DNA of 51,816 nt from Bacillota bacterium (GTDB taxonomy: Bacteria; Bacillota_A; Clostridia; Lachnospirales; Lachnospiraceae): assembly GCA_023443925.1 (NCBI GenBank), contig JAEZSL010000026.1:1-51816 (forward strand). Reading direction: 5' to 3'. Below, one piece after another: positions 25,745 through 33,737 of this stretch. The notes under the pieces were generated by a model. That model made no database searches and had not been told where the DNA came from. It saw nothing but the letters and a program-made list of their open reading frames with translations. Made by a program: the position numbers and the translations under genes. How positions within the stretch are numbered: position 1 is the first letter of the stretch; the number at the start of each line of letters is the position of its first letter.

Positions 25745-26377
25745 CTCAAAGTGATGTTTCATGGTTTCATCTGCCAGAACCGTATCCTTATCTTCGATTG
25801 CCTGTATCAGGATTCTGTGCTCCGATAAGGTATTGTCTGTAATCCTTCCTGTATATGACGTTATTCCGCCTTTTAAACTGACCACCTCGATATATTCTCC
25901 GATTAATGGATTCCCGCTTGCCCTGACGATAATATTATGAAAATTTTTATCCAGTTTGGAAAACGCTTTCCATTCATCGGAATTAAATTCTATCATTCCA
26001 GCCTTACTCTTCCATAGTTCTTCCAATTTTGTCTGAATCTCATGCAAAACTGTTAAATCTACATAAGTAATATGCTTGATTGCTTTATCCAAAGCAACTC
26101 TTTCCAATGCCCCAAGTATCTCAAAACAGTAGCTGCGCTCAATGTCATTCCCCGCAACCACGACCCCAAACCCTTGTATTCTCTCTAGAAGCCCCTCTTC
26201 TATGAGGACATTAAACGCTTTCCTTATAGGTGTTCTGCTGACCTCCATTAATTTGCACAATTCTGTTTCAATTAATTTCTGATTAGCCCGAAAGGTTCCA
26301 TCCCGGATTCCATCTCTTAACTTATCCGCTACCATATCAGTAATTGAAATATGTACAATCGGCTGATTTGATTCCAT
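25742..26377 (-). CDS. GntR-family (FadR/FCD) transcriptional regulator 1
   Basis: 211 residues. Winged helix at the N-terminus with VADKLRDGIRDGTFRANQKLIETELCKLM (visible parts: LIETELCKLMEVSRTPIRKAF) and a C-terminal FCD ligand-binding domain with a metal-site-like HNIIVRASGN pattern. Located directly upstream of the transporter operon on the same strand. FCD regulators usually bind small acids such as sugar acids, which fits a pathway ending in glycerate. Slightly short C-terminus (ends at MKHHFE). Confidence 0.88.
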   Translation of the reverse strand: MESNQPIVHISITDMVADKLRDGIRDGTFRANQKLIETELCKLMEVSRTPIRKAFNVLIEEGLLERIQGFGVVVAGNDIERSYCFEILGALERVALDKAIKHITYVDLTVLHEIQTKLEELWKSKAGMIEFNSDEWKAFSKLDKNFHNIIVRASGNPLIGEYIEVVSLKGGITSYTGRITDNTLSEHRILIQAIEDKDTVLADETMKHHFE

Positions 26378-26434
26378 ACCTGCTTTATCACCTCATTTGT
26401 ATTAGTCGATAAACATAAATTCTATTTTATGTTT

Positions 26435-26713
26435 ATTGTATGCAATCTTTCAACTTTTTCCCAGTATTTAGTTGTTTTTTTGCCTGTAATCAAGTATCTT
26501 GTATACATTCTATCATGGCATATTATTTTTGTATATAACTATTGTTCCTATATTACAATTATTTTTTTGTGCAATTTGTACAAGTTTTAGTGTTTTGAAC
26601 CTCGAATAGAATCCTTCTGATGCAATAAAAAAAGTCCACCTCATTGGGTAGACCGTTTTTTGTATACAATAAACCTATTTTTTATATTTTATTAATTTGC
26701 GAGTTGTATGCAA
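26435..26713. promoter_or_regulatory. Cluster of TTGTATACAA-type operators between the two GntR genes
   Basis: Five related palindromes: ATTGTATGCAAT (26435-26446), TTGTATACAT (26499-26508), TTGTATATAA (26529-26538), TTGTATACAA (26660-26669) and TTGTATGCAA (26704-26713, at the end of the second GntR gene). The TNGTATACNA shape is the common operator type of GntR/FCD regulators. The cluster covers the upstream region of GntR 1, so cross- or autoregulation is likely. Confidence 0.6.
26633..26654 (-). terminator. Rho-independent terminator of the second GntR gene
   Basis: An 8-bp stem with two G-U pairs (minus-strand GGTCTACC and GGTGGACT) is followed on the minus strand by seven T residues. 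It lies about 30 bp past the stop of the 26682-27365 gene. Confidence 0.8.
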
Positions 26714-27365
26714 TAATCTTATCGCGAAGGGATTTCGTACTTTTCTGAAAATGAATGTCCATATATTTTTTCACTATTTCAGGTTCGTGCTGTTCCAATG
26801 CATTAATAATATCATCGTGTTCTTTACAGCTGTATGGAATACGACCTTTTTGAAAGGGTACAAAGTTAAGTACCATACGGGTCTTTCTATGTAGAATAGC
26901 CAGCTGTTCCTCTAAAATAGGGTTATGGGACAGTTTAGCAATATATATATGAAACTCAATGTCATACTTATCCGCATCTTCCGGATTTTCCTGTGCGCAG
27001 GCACGCATTTTGTTATTGATTTCTTTTAATTCCACAAGCTGTTCTTCTGTAATATGACTTGCCGCGCTGTATGCGGATAACTGTTCTAATACTCCCCTTA
27101 CTTCATAAAGCTGAACAACATCATTGATACCAATAGAAGTTACAACGACCCCAACCCTTGGATTATGTACAACTAAGCCTTCCGACTGCAAAATACGAAA
27201 GGCTTCCCTAACCGGTGTCCGGCTGACATTTAGCTGATTGCTGAGTTCAACTTCACGGATTTTATCTCCGGATTTTAAGGTTCTGTTCATAATATCGTCC
27301 CGTATCTTCTGCGCTACCATTTCTGCTATAGATTCCTGTACTACCCTCATCGTATTCTTTGTCAT
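26682..27365 (-). CDS. GntR-family (FadR/FCD) transcriptional regulator 2
   Basis: 227 residues from the ATG at 27365 (AGGAG 9 bases upstream; an ATG 3 codons earlier abuts that site). Winged helix visible as KIREVELSNQLNVSRTPVRE and FRILQSEGLVV, followed by an FCD domain with VRGVLEQLSAYSAA and EFHIYIAKLSHNPILEEQL. It has its own terminator, so it is separate from GntR 1. Paralogy with GntR 1 is moderate; both probably sense intermediates of the adjacent pathway. Confidence 0.9.
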   Translation of the reverse strand: MTKNTMRVVQESIAEMVAQKIRDDIMNRTLKSGDKIREVELSNQLNVSRTPVREAFRILQSEGLVVHNPRVGVVVTSIGINDVVQLYEVRGVLEQLSAYSAASHITEEQLVELKEINNKMRACAQENPEDADKYDIEFHIYIAKLSHNPILEEQLAILHRKTRMVLNFVPFQKGRIPYSCKEHDDIINALEQHEPEIVKKYMDIHFQKSTKSLRDKIIAYNSQINKI

Positions 27366-27527
27366 TTTTAACATCTCCTGACTGTATTTTGTGTTAATAA
27401 TAACATATAAAAATTAGAATCACAAATACATTTTAATAGTGGACGTAGGGGACCAGATACGGTATATTCCTGAACACTTTCTTCCTGTCTGACCCCAAAA
27501 AGCAGAAATACAATCCGGAATCAGTGG

Positions 27528-28547
27528 TTATAATTTCCTGGTAGTCTGTCTTATAACAAGATTAGTCGGTATCCGGGTAACACCCGTTTCATATGTATCA
27601 TCTCCGGCAACCAGACTGCTTAAAATTCTGGCGGCTTCTCTTCCAATGCTGCTGCGGTCCTGGTGAATGGTAGTTATGGACGGAGATACATATTCGCACA
27701 GCGGCAGATCATCAAAACCTACTAAAGAGATATCCTCCGGTATACGAAAGCCCTGACTGTTCAGTACTGTGACTGCTGCTGCCACATATTCATCATAGGC
27801 TGCATAGATTGCTGTGGGCATATCATCCCAGCACTGGCTTAACAGCTGTCTTACCGCCTGTTCTCCGGACTCCCTGGTGTATTTTCCGGCTTCCACAAAA
27901 TAAGATTGTTTAAGTTCCAATCCCTTTTTACCCATGAATTCAACATAGGCTTCATACCGTTCCCTGGCTGCTATACTTTCCTTTAAATCAGAAGCAATAT
28001 GAGCTATTTTTCTGTGTCCTAACAGATACAGGTGCTCCAATGCCTGTAAGGTTCCCATCCGGTTATCCGATATAACGGTGCAGGTCTTTGGATATATGGT
28101 TTCTACCGAAACCCTTGGCAGATCTGAATCCAGAACACATTGTACAGCCTCATTAAACTTAATACTGCCTGCCAGCATTACACCATCAACACCTCTTGAA
28201 TTACATTTATCCAGTAAAGACATTTTGGAGGTGCCAACGGAATTATTTAAAAATATGGTATCATATCCGAACTGGCCTATGGCAACCTGAAAACTTTCCA
28301 GTATTCTGTTAAAATGAGGGTGGACAATACCCAGTCCTTTTTCGTCCGAGTATAAAACCCCGATAAGCCAGGATCTTTGAGTAGCCAGTGTCCTGGCATA
28401 ATGGCTGGGTGTATATCCGGTTACCTCTATTGCCTGCTTTATGACTCGTTTTGCTTTGTCACTCACTCCATAATAATTATTTAATACCTTTGATACTGTT
28501 GAAATGGAATAACCCGTCATTTCCGATATATCGTAGATTGTCAGCAT
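27528..28547 (-). CDS. LacI-family transcriptional regulator
   Basis: 339 residues from the ATG at 28547 (GGGGGAG upstream); a start 4 codons earlier overlaps that site. N-terminal LacI HTH TIYDISEMTGYSISTVSKVL with hinge helix TPSHYARTLATQ, then a periplasmic-binding-protein-like effector domain with VLYSDEKGLGIVHPHF, HRKIAHIASDL and FDDLPLCEYVSPSITT. Likely sensor of a sugar for the neighbouring glycoside operon. A LacI-type operator at 28661-28675 suggests autoregulation. Confidence 0.92.
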   Translation of the reverse strand: MLTIYDISEMTGYSISTVSKVLNNYYGVSDKAKRVIKQAIEVTGYTPSHYARTLATQRSWLIGVLYSDEKGLGIVHPHFNRILESFQVAIGQFGYDTIFLNNSVGTSKMSLLDKCNSRGVDGVMLAGSIKFNEAVQCVLDSDLPRVSVETIYPKTCTVISDNRMGTLQALEHLYLLGHRKIAHIASDLKESIAARERYEAYVEFMGKKGLELKQSYFVEAGKYTRESGEQAVRQLLSQCWDDMPTAIYAAYDEYVAAAVTVLNSQGFRIPEDISLVGFDDLPLCEYVSPSITTIHQDRSSIGREAARILSSLVAGDDTYETGVTRIPTNLVIRQTTRKL

Positions 28548-28660
28548 ATTCTCCCCCATATTAATCGATATTTGAAAAACAAATTACTGTAAAGCTGTTT
28601 TGCTGCTGCGGTTAGAGAACTGTATTCTTTCACCAGAAAAAATCCGATAAATGTAAAATT

Positions 28661-28675
28661 CAGAAAGCGCTTTTT
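28661..28675. promoter_or_regulatory. LacI/CcpA-type operator upstream of the LacI gene
   Basis: CAGAAAGCGCTTTTT is a pseudo-palindrome centred on CG, the shape bound by LacI-family proteins including CcpA. It lies about 115 bp before the LacI start. Only one such site was noticed. Confidence 0.5.
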
Positions 28676-28872
28676 ATAATTAATCTTATTATATTTGTTT
28701 TATCGTATTTCGTCAAATTATTTCTAAGGAGTAAACACGTCTGCCATTTATTATAGCAAAAACAAATCAGACTGGTCAATTGCTATCTGTTCCATGTTAA
28801 ATTCTGTTAAACCACAGTTATCCTTTCTCATCCAAAACAGCAGCAAACGTTCTTTATAATAGCTTAAGATGC

Positions 28873-28924
28873 GATGAAGTACGATTCTCCTAATCATAAT
28901 GGAAAAGGGGAATCGTACTTCATC
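28873..28924. other. Large perfect hairpin in the LacI-aguB intergenic region
   Basis: Arms GATGAAGTACGATTC (28873-28887) and GAATCGTACTTCATC (28910-28924) match over 15 bp around a 22-base loop. No T-tract on either side. It sits in a gap of about 640 bp that otherwise holds only AT-rich DNA, the LacI-gene upstream region and the array at 29069-29160. Possible terminator, sRNA or small palindromic element. Confidence 0.55.
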
Positions 28925-29068
28925 TGTTGTATGTTATACTGGTTTATCTTAGTAGCTACATTTTTTTTACTTACAACTTTTCTACTTAATAATTACATTC
29001 TTTTTTACGGCATTTCTGCTTACATATTTTTAACTTATTACTTTTTGACATATTACTTTTATAATCAT

Positions 29069-29160
29069 TAGCTTTTACTTACCAGCTTTACCTTTCTAGC
29101 TTTTACTTACCAGCTTTTATTTACCAGCTTTACCTTACTACTTTATTACTTGCAGCTTTT
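29069..29160. repeat. Tandem array of about 14-bp units downstream of aguB
   Basis: About seven copies of a unit like CAGCTTTTACTTAC, with 12-15 bp periods, directly in the 3' flank of the minus-strand amidase gene. The plus-strand reading frame over this region (28874-29071) has no ribosome-binding site and is not counted as a gene. Confidence 0.8.
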
Positions 29161-29186
29161 CTGCATAATTTTCCAGCATAATCTTC

Positions 29187-30062
29187 TTACAATCCTGCAT
29201 TCCCGTCATAAGTAAGAATCGCTTTATACAAATCCGGTCTGCGGTCACGGAAGATTCCCCATTCGGTGCGCTGATATGCAATTGCGTCCAAATCAAATTC
29301 AGCGATTAATATAGTTTCTTCGGTTCGTCCAGCCTCTGCTATTTTTTCCCCTACACCATTGGTAATGAAGGAGGAGCCGTAAAATTTAATCTCGGAGTCA
29401 CCGATTTTCTCACTGCCAACCCGGTTCGAAGCAACGACCGGCATTAGATTGCAGGCAGCATGTCCGATCATACAGCGCTGCCAGTGATCCCTGGAATCAA
29501 CCTCCGGACTTTCCGGTTCGGAACCGATCGCGGTGGGATAGAATAATATCTCTGCCCCCATAAGCGCCATGCATCTGGCTGCTTCGGGAAACCACTGATC
29601 CCAGCAGATGCCTACGCCAATCTTTCCATACCGGGTATTCCATACTTTAAAGCCGGTATCACCGGGATTAAAATAATACTTTTCCTCATAGCCCGGGCCG
29701 TCAGGAATATGACTCTTTCGGTATACCCCCAGCACTTCCCCGTCCGCGTCAATTACTGCTAACGCATTATATCTGGCATTATTTAACTTCTCATAGAAAC
29801 TGATGGGCAGAACCACGCCAAGTTCCTTTGCCACCTTTTTAAAATGGCGAACTGCACGGTTTTCGGAAACCTCTGTGGCATAATTATAATATTCCGGCTT
29901 TTCCTTCTGGCAGAAATATAGAGTTTCAAACAGTTCCTGTATCAGTATTATCTGTGCCCCTTGTGCGGCAGCTTTGCGAACCATAGCCTCCGCTTTATTA
30001 ATATTATCTTCTATATTATCGGTACAGCTCATCTGAGTCGCTGCAACTTTGACTATTCTCAA
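29187..30062 (-). CDS. aguB: N-carbamoylputrescine amidase
   Basis: 291 residues of the nitrilase family, normal length. Catalytic triad visible: Glu in LIQELFETLYFC, Lys in YRKSHIPDGPGYEEK, Cys in GVGICWDQWFPEAAR. It hydrolyses N-carbamoylputrescine to putrescine, CO2 and ammonia. The start is TTG, with AGGAGG 8 bases upstream. It follows agmatine deiminase on the same strand by 64 bp, the standard aguA-aguB arrangement. Confidence 0.95.
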   Translation of the reverse strand: MRIVKVAATQMSCTDNIEDNINKAEAMVRKAAAQGAQIILIQELFETLYFCQKEKPEYYNYATEVSENRAVRHFKKVAKELGVVLPISFYEKLNNARYNALAVIDADGEVLGVYRKSHIPDGPGYEEKYYFNPGDTGFKVWNTRYGKIGVGICWDQWFPEAARCMALMGAEILFYPTAIGSEPESPEVDSRDHWQRCMIGHAACNLMPVVASNRVGSEKIGDSEIKFYGSSFITNGVGEKIAEAGRTEETILIAEFDLDAIAYQRTEWGIFRDRRPDLYKAILTYDGNAGL

Positions 30063-30126
30063 TGTAAAATCCTCCTGTTTTTAAATAAATATGACCGCCC
30101 GGCAGACCTCTGATGCAAACCGATGA

Positions 30127-31152
30127 TTACCGGATACCAGCTGGCATTTGCTGGGTAATACAATGGATATTGCCCCCTTCTTTAATAAGAGGCATTCCGT
30201 CTACCGTTACTATTTTGCGGTCAGGAAATACTTCTTTTAGTATATCGGCTGCCTGTTTATCTGTTTCTGATGCATCGCTTCCAAAAACCGGAAGAATAAG
30301 GCCTTTATTGACAAGATAAAAATTCAGATAACTTAATGTCAGCCTTACATCCTTATAAAACCGCACCGGCGGCTGGGGTATCTCCGTTACGGTAAGTTTC
30401 CTGCCTTTAGCATCTTCCGCATTTTTTAATATATATAGATTGTCCTTTGTTATTTCGTAATTAGGGTCGTTCTTATCCTGACAGGTTTGAAGCAGGACAG
30501 AACCGGGTTTTGCAAAACATGCAATATTATCCACATGTCCATCTGTTTCATCTCCATATAGTCCCATATCCAGCCAGATAATTTTACTTACACAAAGTGC
30601 GGCTTTCACTTCTTTTTCAATCTCTTGCCGGGTCAATTCCGGGTTTCGGTTGGGATTTAAGAGGCATTGTTTTGTAGTCAGTAAGGTACCCTCGCCGTCA
30701 ACATGAATAGAGCCTCCCTCCAGAACAATGGGTACCTCCAGGGAGGATATATTATAATGCTTTAAAACCTCACCGGCAACTTTATCATCCAGATCGTAAG
30801 GTGTATATTTTTCCCCCCAGGCATTAAATTTCCAGTTGATCCCTTTTCTTTCTCCTTGTCTGTTTTTAAGGAAGGTCGGCCCGTTATCTCTGCACCAGGC
30901 ATCGTTATGGGGTATTTCAATTATTTCCGCATAGTTGCCGCATAGACTTTCCGCATTGCTCCTATCAATTTTATTCACAATCAGGGTTACCGTTTCAAAT
31001 TCGGATATTGCCTTTGCAACTGCTGCATATCCTTTACAAACTTCCTCATAATTATCAGGCCAAACTAAGGATTCCCTCACCGGCCATTCTATAAAAGTCC
31101 TTTCATGTTCTTCCCATTCACCGGGCATGAAAAATCCGTTATCTTCTATCAT
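30127..31152 (-). CDS. aguA: Agmatine deiminase
   Basis: 341 residues (typical 345-375). Peptidyl-arginine-deiminase fold with WPVRESLWPDNYEE-like N-terminus, WCRDNGPTF, LEGGSIHVDGEGTLLTT, DGHVDNIACF (catalytic His) and the C-terminal GGNIHCITQQMPAG with the nucleophilic Cys. It converts agmatine to N-carbamoylputrescine and ammonia. GGAGGTAAGG precedes the ATG. No putrescine carbamoyltransferase or antiporter is adjacent, so this is the biosynthetic aguA-aguB route rather than the fermentative agmatine deiminase pathway. Confidence 0.95.
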   Translation of the reverse strand: MIEDNGFFMPGEWEEHERTFIEWPVRESLVWPDNYEEVCKGYAAVAKAISEFETVTLIVNKIDRSNAESLCGNYAEIIEIPHNDAWCRDNGPTFLKNRQGERKGINWKFNAWGEKYTPYDLDDKVAGEVLKHYNISSLEVPIVLEGGSIHVDGEGTLLTTKQCLLNPNRNPELTRQEIEKEVKAALCVSKIIWLDMGLYGDETDGHVDNIACFAKPGSVLLQTCQDKNDPNYEITKDNLYILKNAEDAKGRKLTVTEIPQPPVRFYKDVRLTLSYLNFYLVNKGLILPVFGSDASETDKQAADILKEVFPDRKIVTVDGMPLIKEGGNIHCITQQMPAGIR

Positions 31153-31265
31153 CCTTACCTCCGTATAATGTCAAATCTTCTCGACTCATTTATTATAACC
31201 GCATCCGCTGCTTATGACAATATACTGCTTATAAAATACTCTGTTTGTGAAATAAACTGCTTAAG

Positions 31266-31388
31266 ATATATACTACTTTTGAATTAAGCTGCTTTTGAAT
31301 TTAACGCTATCGAATTAAGCTCTTTTGATATAAACTGCTTTTACTTTAAACTGCTTTTTCTTTAAACTGCTTTTTCTTTAAACTACTT
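31266..31388. repeat. Tandem array of 16-17-bp units starting at the DUF362 stop codon
   Basis: Six to seven copies of AAACTGCTTTTACTTT-like units run straight into the end of the DUF362 gene. On the minus strand the last codons and stop of that gene (AAGAAAAAGTAAAAG) are part of the first unit. The array thus seems to be serial duplication of the gene's 3' end. Confidence 0.85.
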
Positions 31389-32294
31389 TTACTTTTTCTT
31401 ATCCAAAATAATTTCCTGTCCATAAGCTGCCTGGGAAAAGATTCTTTCTGCTTCTTCAAGCGGCACACCTTTAAACATCATCTTCCCAGGATCGGTTTCC
31501 CCATAACCACTCTTATATAAAGAATAAAGATAATGTACTCCCTGAGGCAGAAATCCCAGAACCCTTGCACCGATGGTATCCGCAGCCAGCGCATCGGTAG
31601 AAGCAATTATCATTCCTTTCGTATCAACAGCTTTTCCATTGGAGGGGCCGGTACCAATCATGACTTTATCAGCACTGATGACCGCAAGATCAATTGGTAT
31701 CTTTTTTGCCATGGCAGCAATAAAGCCATGTAAATCATCATGTATTCCAAGGTTTTTTTTCGGAAAACCATGAATTTCCGCCGGCGGCCATCCCAGTGCA
31801 ATATTTTTAATAGTGGCTGTTACTGTCGCCTCTTCATGCTGCTTTAACTGACAGAAACTGATTAAGACATCCATCTTTTCGATCAGAGTGTTGATCTTCG
31901 TTGCAGGAACAATATCGTGTTCCAAAGTGATTTCTGTGAAAGGACCGTGATTCAGGTCGATAAACTGTACGTTTTGATCTGATATGATTTTGTCATAACC
32001 GGTTTGCTTGAAAATGTTAACGGTTTCTTCGCCTCCCGAACCGGCGGCAATTATTATCTCTTTTGGACGGTATCTTTTGATATATTCAATTAAGGTCTTT
32101 AGGGTATGAGGTCCAACTACCGCACCGCTCTGGGGCGGTTTGACATTAACCCAGTTAGGTGTAATTACCACGGTATGTTCTTCTTTAATTATTTCATTAA
32201 TCGGTAATAAATCCAGCGCTTCTATCAGAGCATCCTGCTCCGCGTCCTTTCTGGTTATACTGACATGGGCTTCTTTTACTTTTCTCTCTCTCAT
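31389..32294 (-). CDS. DUF362 domain protein
   Basis: 301 residues from the ATG at 32294 (AGGAG upstream); the longer frame to 32369 would begin close to a terminator and lacks a site. Pattern of DUF362: VVITPNWVNVKPPQSGAVV, EIIIAAGSGGEETVNIFK, DVLISFCQLKQHEEATVTATIKNIALGW, DLAVISADKVMIGTGPSNG and DALAADTIGARVLGF. The CxxCxxC ferredoxin part found in some members is absent. DUF362 proteins are linked to iron-sulfur or racemase-like (LarA-like) folds but without an agreed function. Ends in a Lys-rich tail KKK produced at the edge of the downstream array. Confidence 0.85.
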   Translation of the reverse strand: MRERKVKEAHVSITRKDAEQDALIEALDLLPINEIIKEEHTVVITPNWVNVKPPQSGAVVGPHTLKTLIEYIKRYRPKEIIIAAGSGGEETVNIFKQTGYDKIISDQNVQFIDLNHGPFTEITLEHDIVPATKINTLIEKMDVLISFCQLKQHEEATVTATIKNIALGWPPAEIHGFPKKNLGIHDDLHGFIAAMAKKIPIDLAVISADKVMIGTGPSNGKAVDTKGMIIASTDALAADTIGARVLGFLPQGVHYLYSLYKSGYGETDPGKMMFKGVPLEEAERIFSQAAYGQEIILDKKK

Positions 32295-32379
32295 TACTGC
32301 TCCTGTTAACTGTTTTTGGGGTTTTACCCGTAAATTTTCTATATTACTTTTCTGTTTATTTATTACCAATAATAAAATA

Positions 32380-32409
32380 AAAAATTCCCTGCGTTCAAAG
32401 GGAATTTTT
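32380..32409. terminator. Rho-independent terminator
   Basis: A perfect 11-bp stem AAAAATTCCCT (32380-32390) and AGGGAATTTTT (32399-32409) with an 8-base loop and T-tracts on both strands. It lies 10 bp after the stop of the 36-residue gene. Confidence 0.88.
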
Positions 32410-32418
32410 TATGTATAA

Positions 32419-32529
32419 CTATTTGGATTTCTTGTTAGATCCTGAGGAAGAAGAGGCTGATGACTGCGATGCAGATTTGTCAGCTCCCTGTTTCTTCTTC
32501 GGTGCCTTTTTTGGATTCTTGTCTCCCAT
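32419..32529 (-). CDS. 36-residue Lys/Ser-rich small protein
   Basis: Starts MGDKNPKKAPKKKQGADK and ends in a Ser-rich stretch then GSNKKSK. GGTGAAGGA lies just before the ATG and a strong terminator follows the stop, so it forms a complete small transcription unit. Short proteins starting MGDKNPKK are, from memory, found in other clostridia, with no assigned function. Highly basic and probably disordered; RNA or ribosome binding is a guess only. Confidence 0.75.
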   Translation of the reverse strand: MGDKNPKKAPKKKQGADKSASQSSASSSSGSNKKSK

Positions 32530-32849
32530 ATCCTTCACCACCTTTATTTATATTTAGTGATTTAAAAATATTGTATCGCGTAAACGGACTAATGTCAAAC
32601 TTATTTTCCCATATTGTCCCAATATTTTACTGATGTTTCTCACCAAATTAAGACAGCTTATGGAAAGCTTGAAATGATATGTGATATTTATTAAAAAACA
32701 TGCTGTTATCCAGTCCTCAGCATGATATAATATATAATCATTTAAATATAATTGAAAATGATTTTAATCTGTTCCCTTCTATTACGTCAAAATTCCAAAA
32801 CAAATTTACCGCAGATACCACCAAAATAATATTAAAGGAGATAAAGTAT

Positions 32850-33377
32850 ATGGAGAAAACAGCATTATTAGTAATCGATGTTCAGAATGCATTGGTTAAC
32901 GAGCATCCCTTTCAGGAGGAAATATTAATTGATTCTCTGATAAAGTTAATATCTGCCTGCCGCAGTAAAGACATTGAAGTAATTTATGTCCAGCATAATG
33001 ATGACAATGACGAAACTCTGGCAAGAGGATCGGAAGGCTGGCAGATTTATAACAGAATAAAGCCGCTGGAGACTGAGGCAGTATTTCATAAAAACTATAA
33101 CAGTGCTTTCAAAAACACCGGTTTGAGAGATTACTTAATCCGTAAGGGATATACTAACCTGATCCTGTCCGGGATGCAGACTGAATACTGTATGGATACC
33201 TCCTGCAAAGTAGCTTTTGAGTATGGTTATAACTTAATCATTCCAGAAGATGCCGTATCTACCTTTGACCAGGAAAGTATCACCGGTGAAGAGCTTTGCC
33301 GTTTTTACCTGTACCGGATATGGAATAAACGCTTTGCAGCAGTAAAAAGCACGAAGGATATCATAAACTCTCTTTGA
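32850..33377 (+). CDS. Isochorismatase-like cysteine hydrolase
   Basis: 175 residues from the ATG at 32850 (AAAGGAG 8 bases upstream); the frame is open for 50 more codons upstream but without a site. Catalytic triad visible: Asp in LLVIDVQNALV, Lys in VFHKNYNSAF and Cys in LSGMQTEYCMDTSC. Family members hydrolyse nicotinamide, carbamates or similar small amides; the substrate here is open. Monocistronic, ended by the hairpin at 33525-33568. Confidence 0.9.
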   Translation: MEKTALLVIDVQNALVNEHPFQEEILIDSLIKLISACRSKDIEVIYVQHNDDNDETLARGSEGWQIYNRIKPLETEAVFHKNYNSAFKNTGLRDYLIRKGYTNLILSGMQTEYCMDTSCKVAFEYGYNLIIPEDAVSTFDQESITGEELCRFYLYRIWNKRFAAVKSTKDIINSL

Positions 33378-33524
33378 TGTCCAGTATGATGATTCCTTTA
33401 TTCAAATCCGTAAATTACACCTATACTTAATTGCTTATTTTTCATTGTATAAGTTAAAACTATAATAAAAGCTAATAAATATAATAAAACTTTAAGTCAA
33501 GAAATAATAAAAGTTAAAAAATAT

Positions 33525-33568
33525 AATAACCCTGGACAAATATACAAAGGCAATTGTCCAGGGTTATT
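33525..33568. terminator. Bidirectional terminator between convergent genes
   Basis: A perfect 15-bp stem, AATAACCCTGGACAA (33525-33539) and TTGTCCAGGGTTATT (33554-33568). It lies between the plus-strand hydrolase and the minus-strand isomerase. The DNA before it (33450-33520) is a simple AATAAAA-rich tract. Confidence 0.8.
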
Positions 33569-33622
33569 AACCGGTATTTTATTCTTACTTTCATTTCATA
33601 TAACACTATTAATTTTTAATTA

Positions 33623-33737
33623 TTAAAAGCATATCTCCACCCGTACTGGAATCCGCAGCAAATGTCTTTTGGCAGCTTCAGGGCTGTTATCTGCTGTTAA
33701 CCTCAGGTCTGTAAACCCAAAATTTCCGCAAGGCTTC
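33623..33737 (-). pseudogene. Possible C-terminal gene remnant after the isomerase gene
   Basis: Directly after the isomerase stop, another minus-strand frame stays open to a TAA at 33623 and reads protein-like: NFGFTDLRLTADNSPEAAK followed by RHLLRIPVRVEICF. It has no start codon or ribosome-binding site. It may be the tail of a lost gene or a chance frame. Confidence 0.25.

Noticed and set aside
28874..29071. Plus-strand frame of hydrophobic residues
   Set aside because: It begins in the hairpin at 28873-28924, is AT-rich by composition and lacks a ribosome-binding site.
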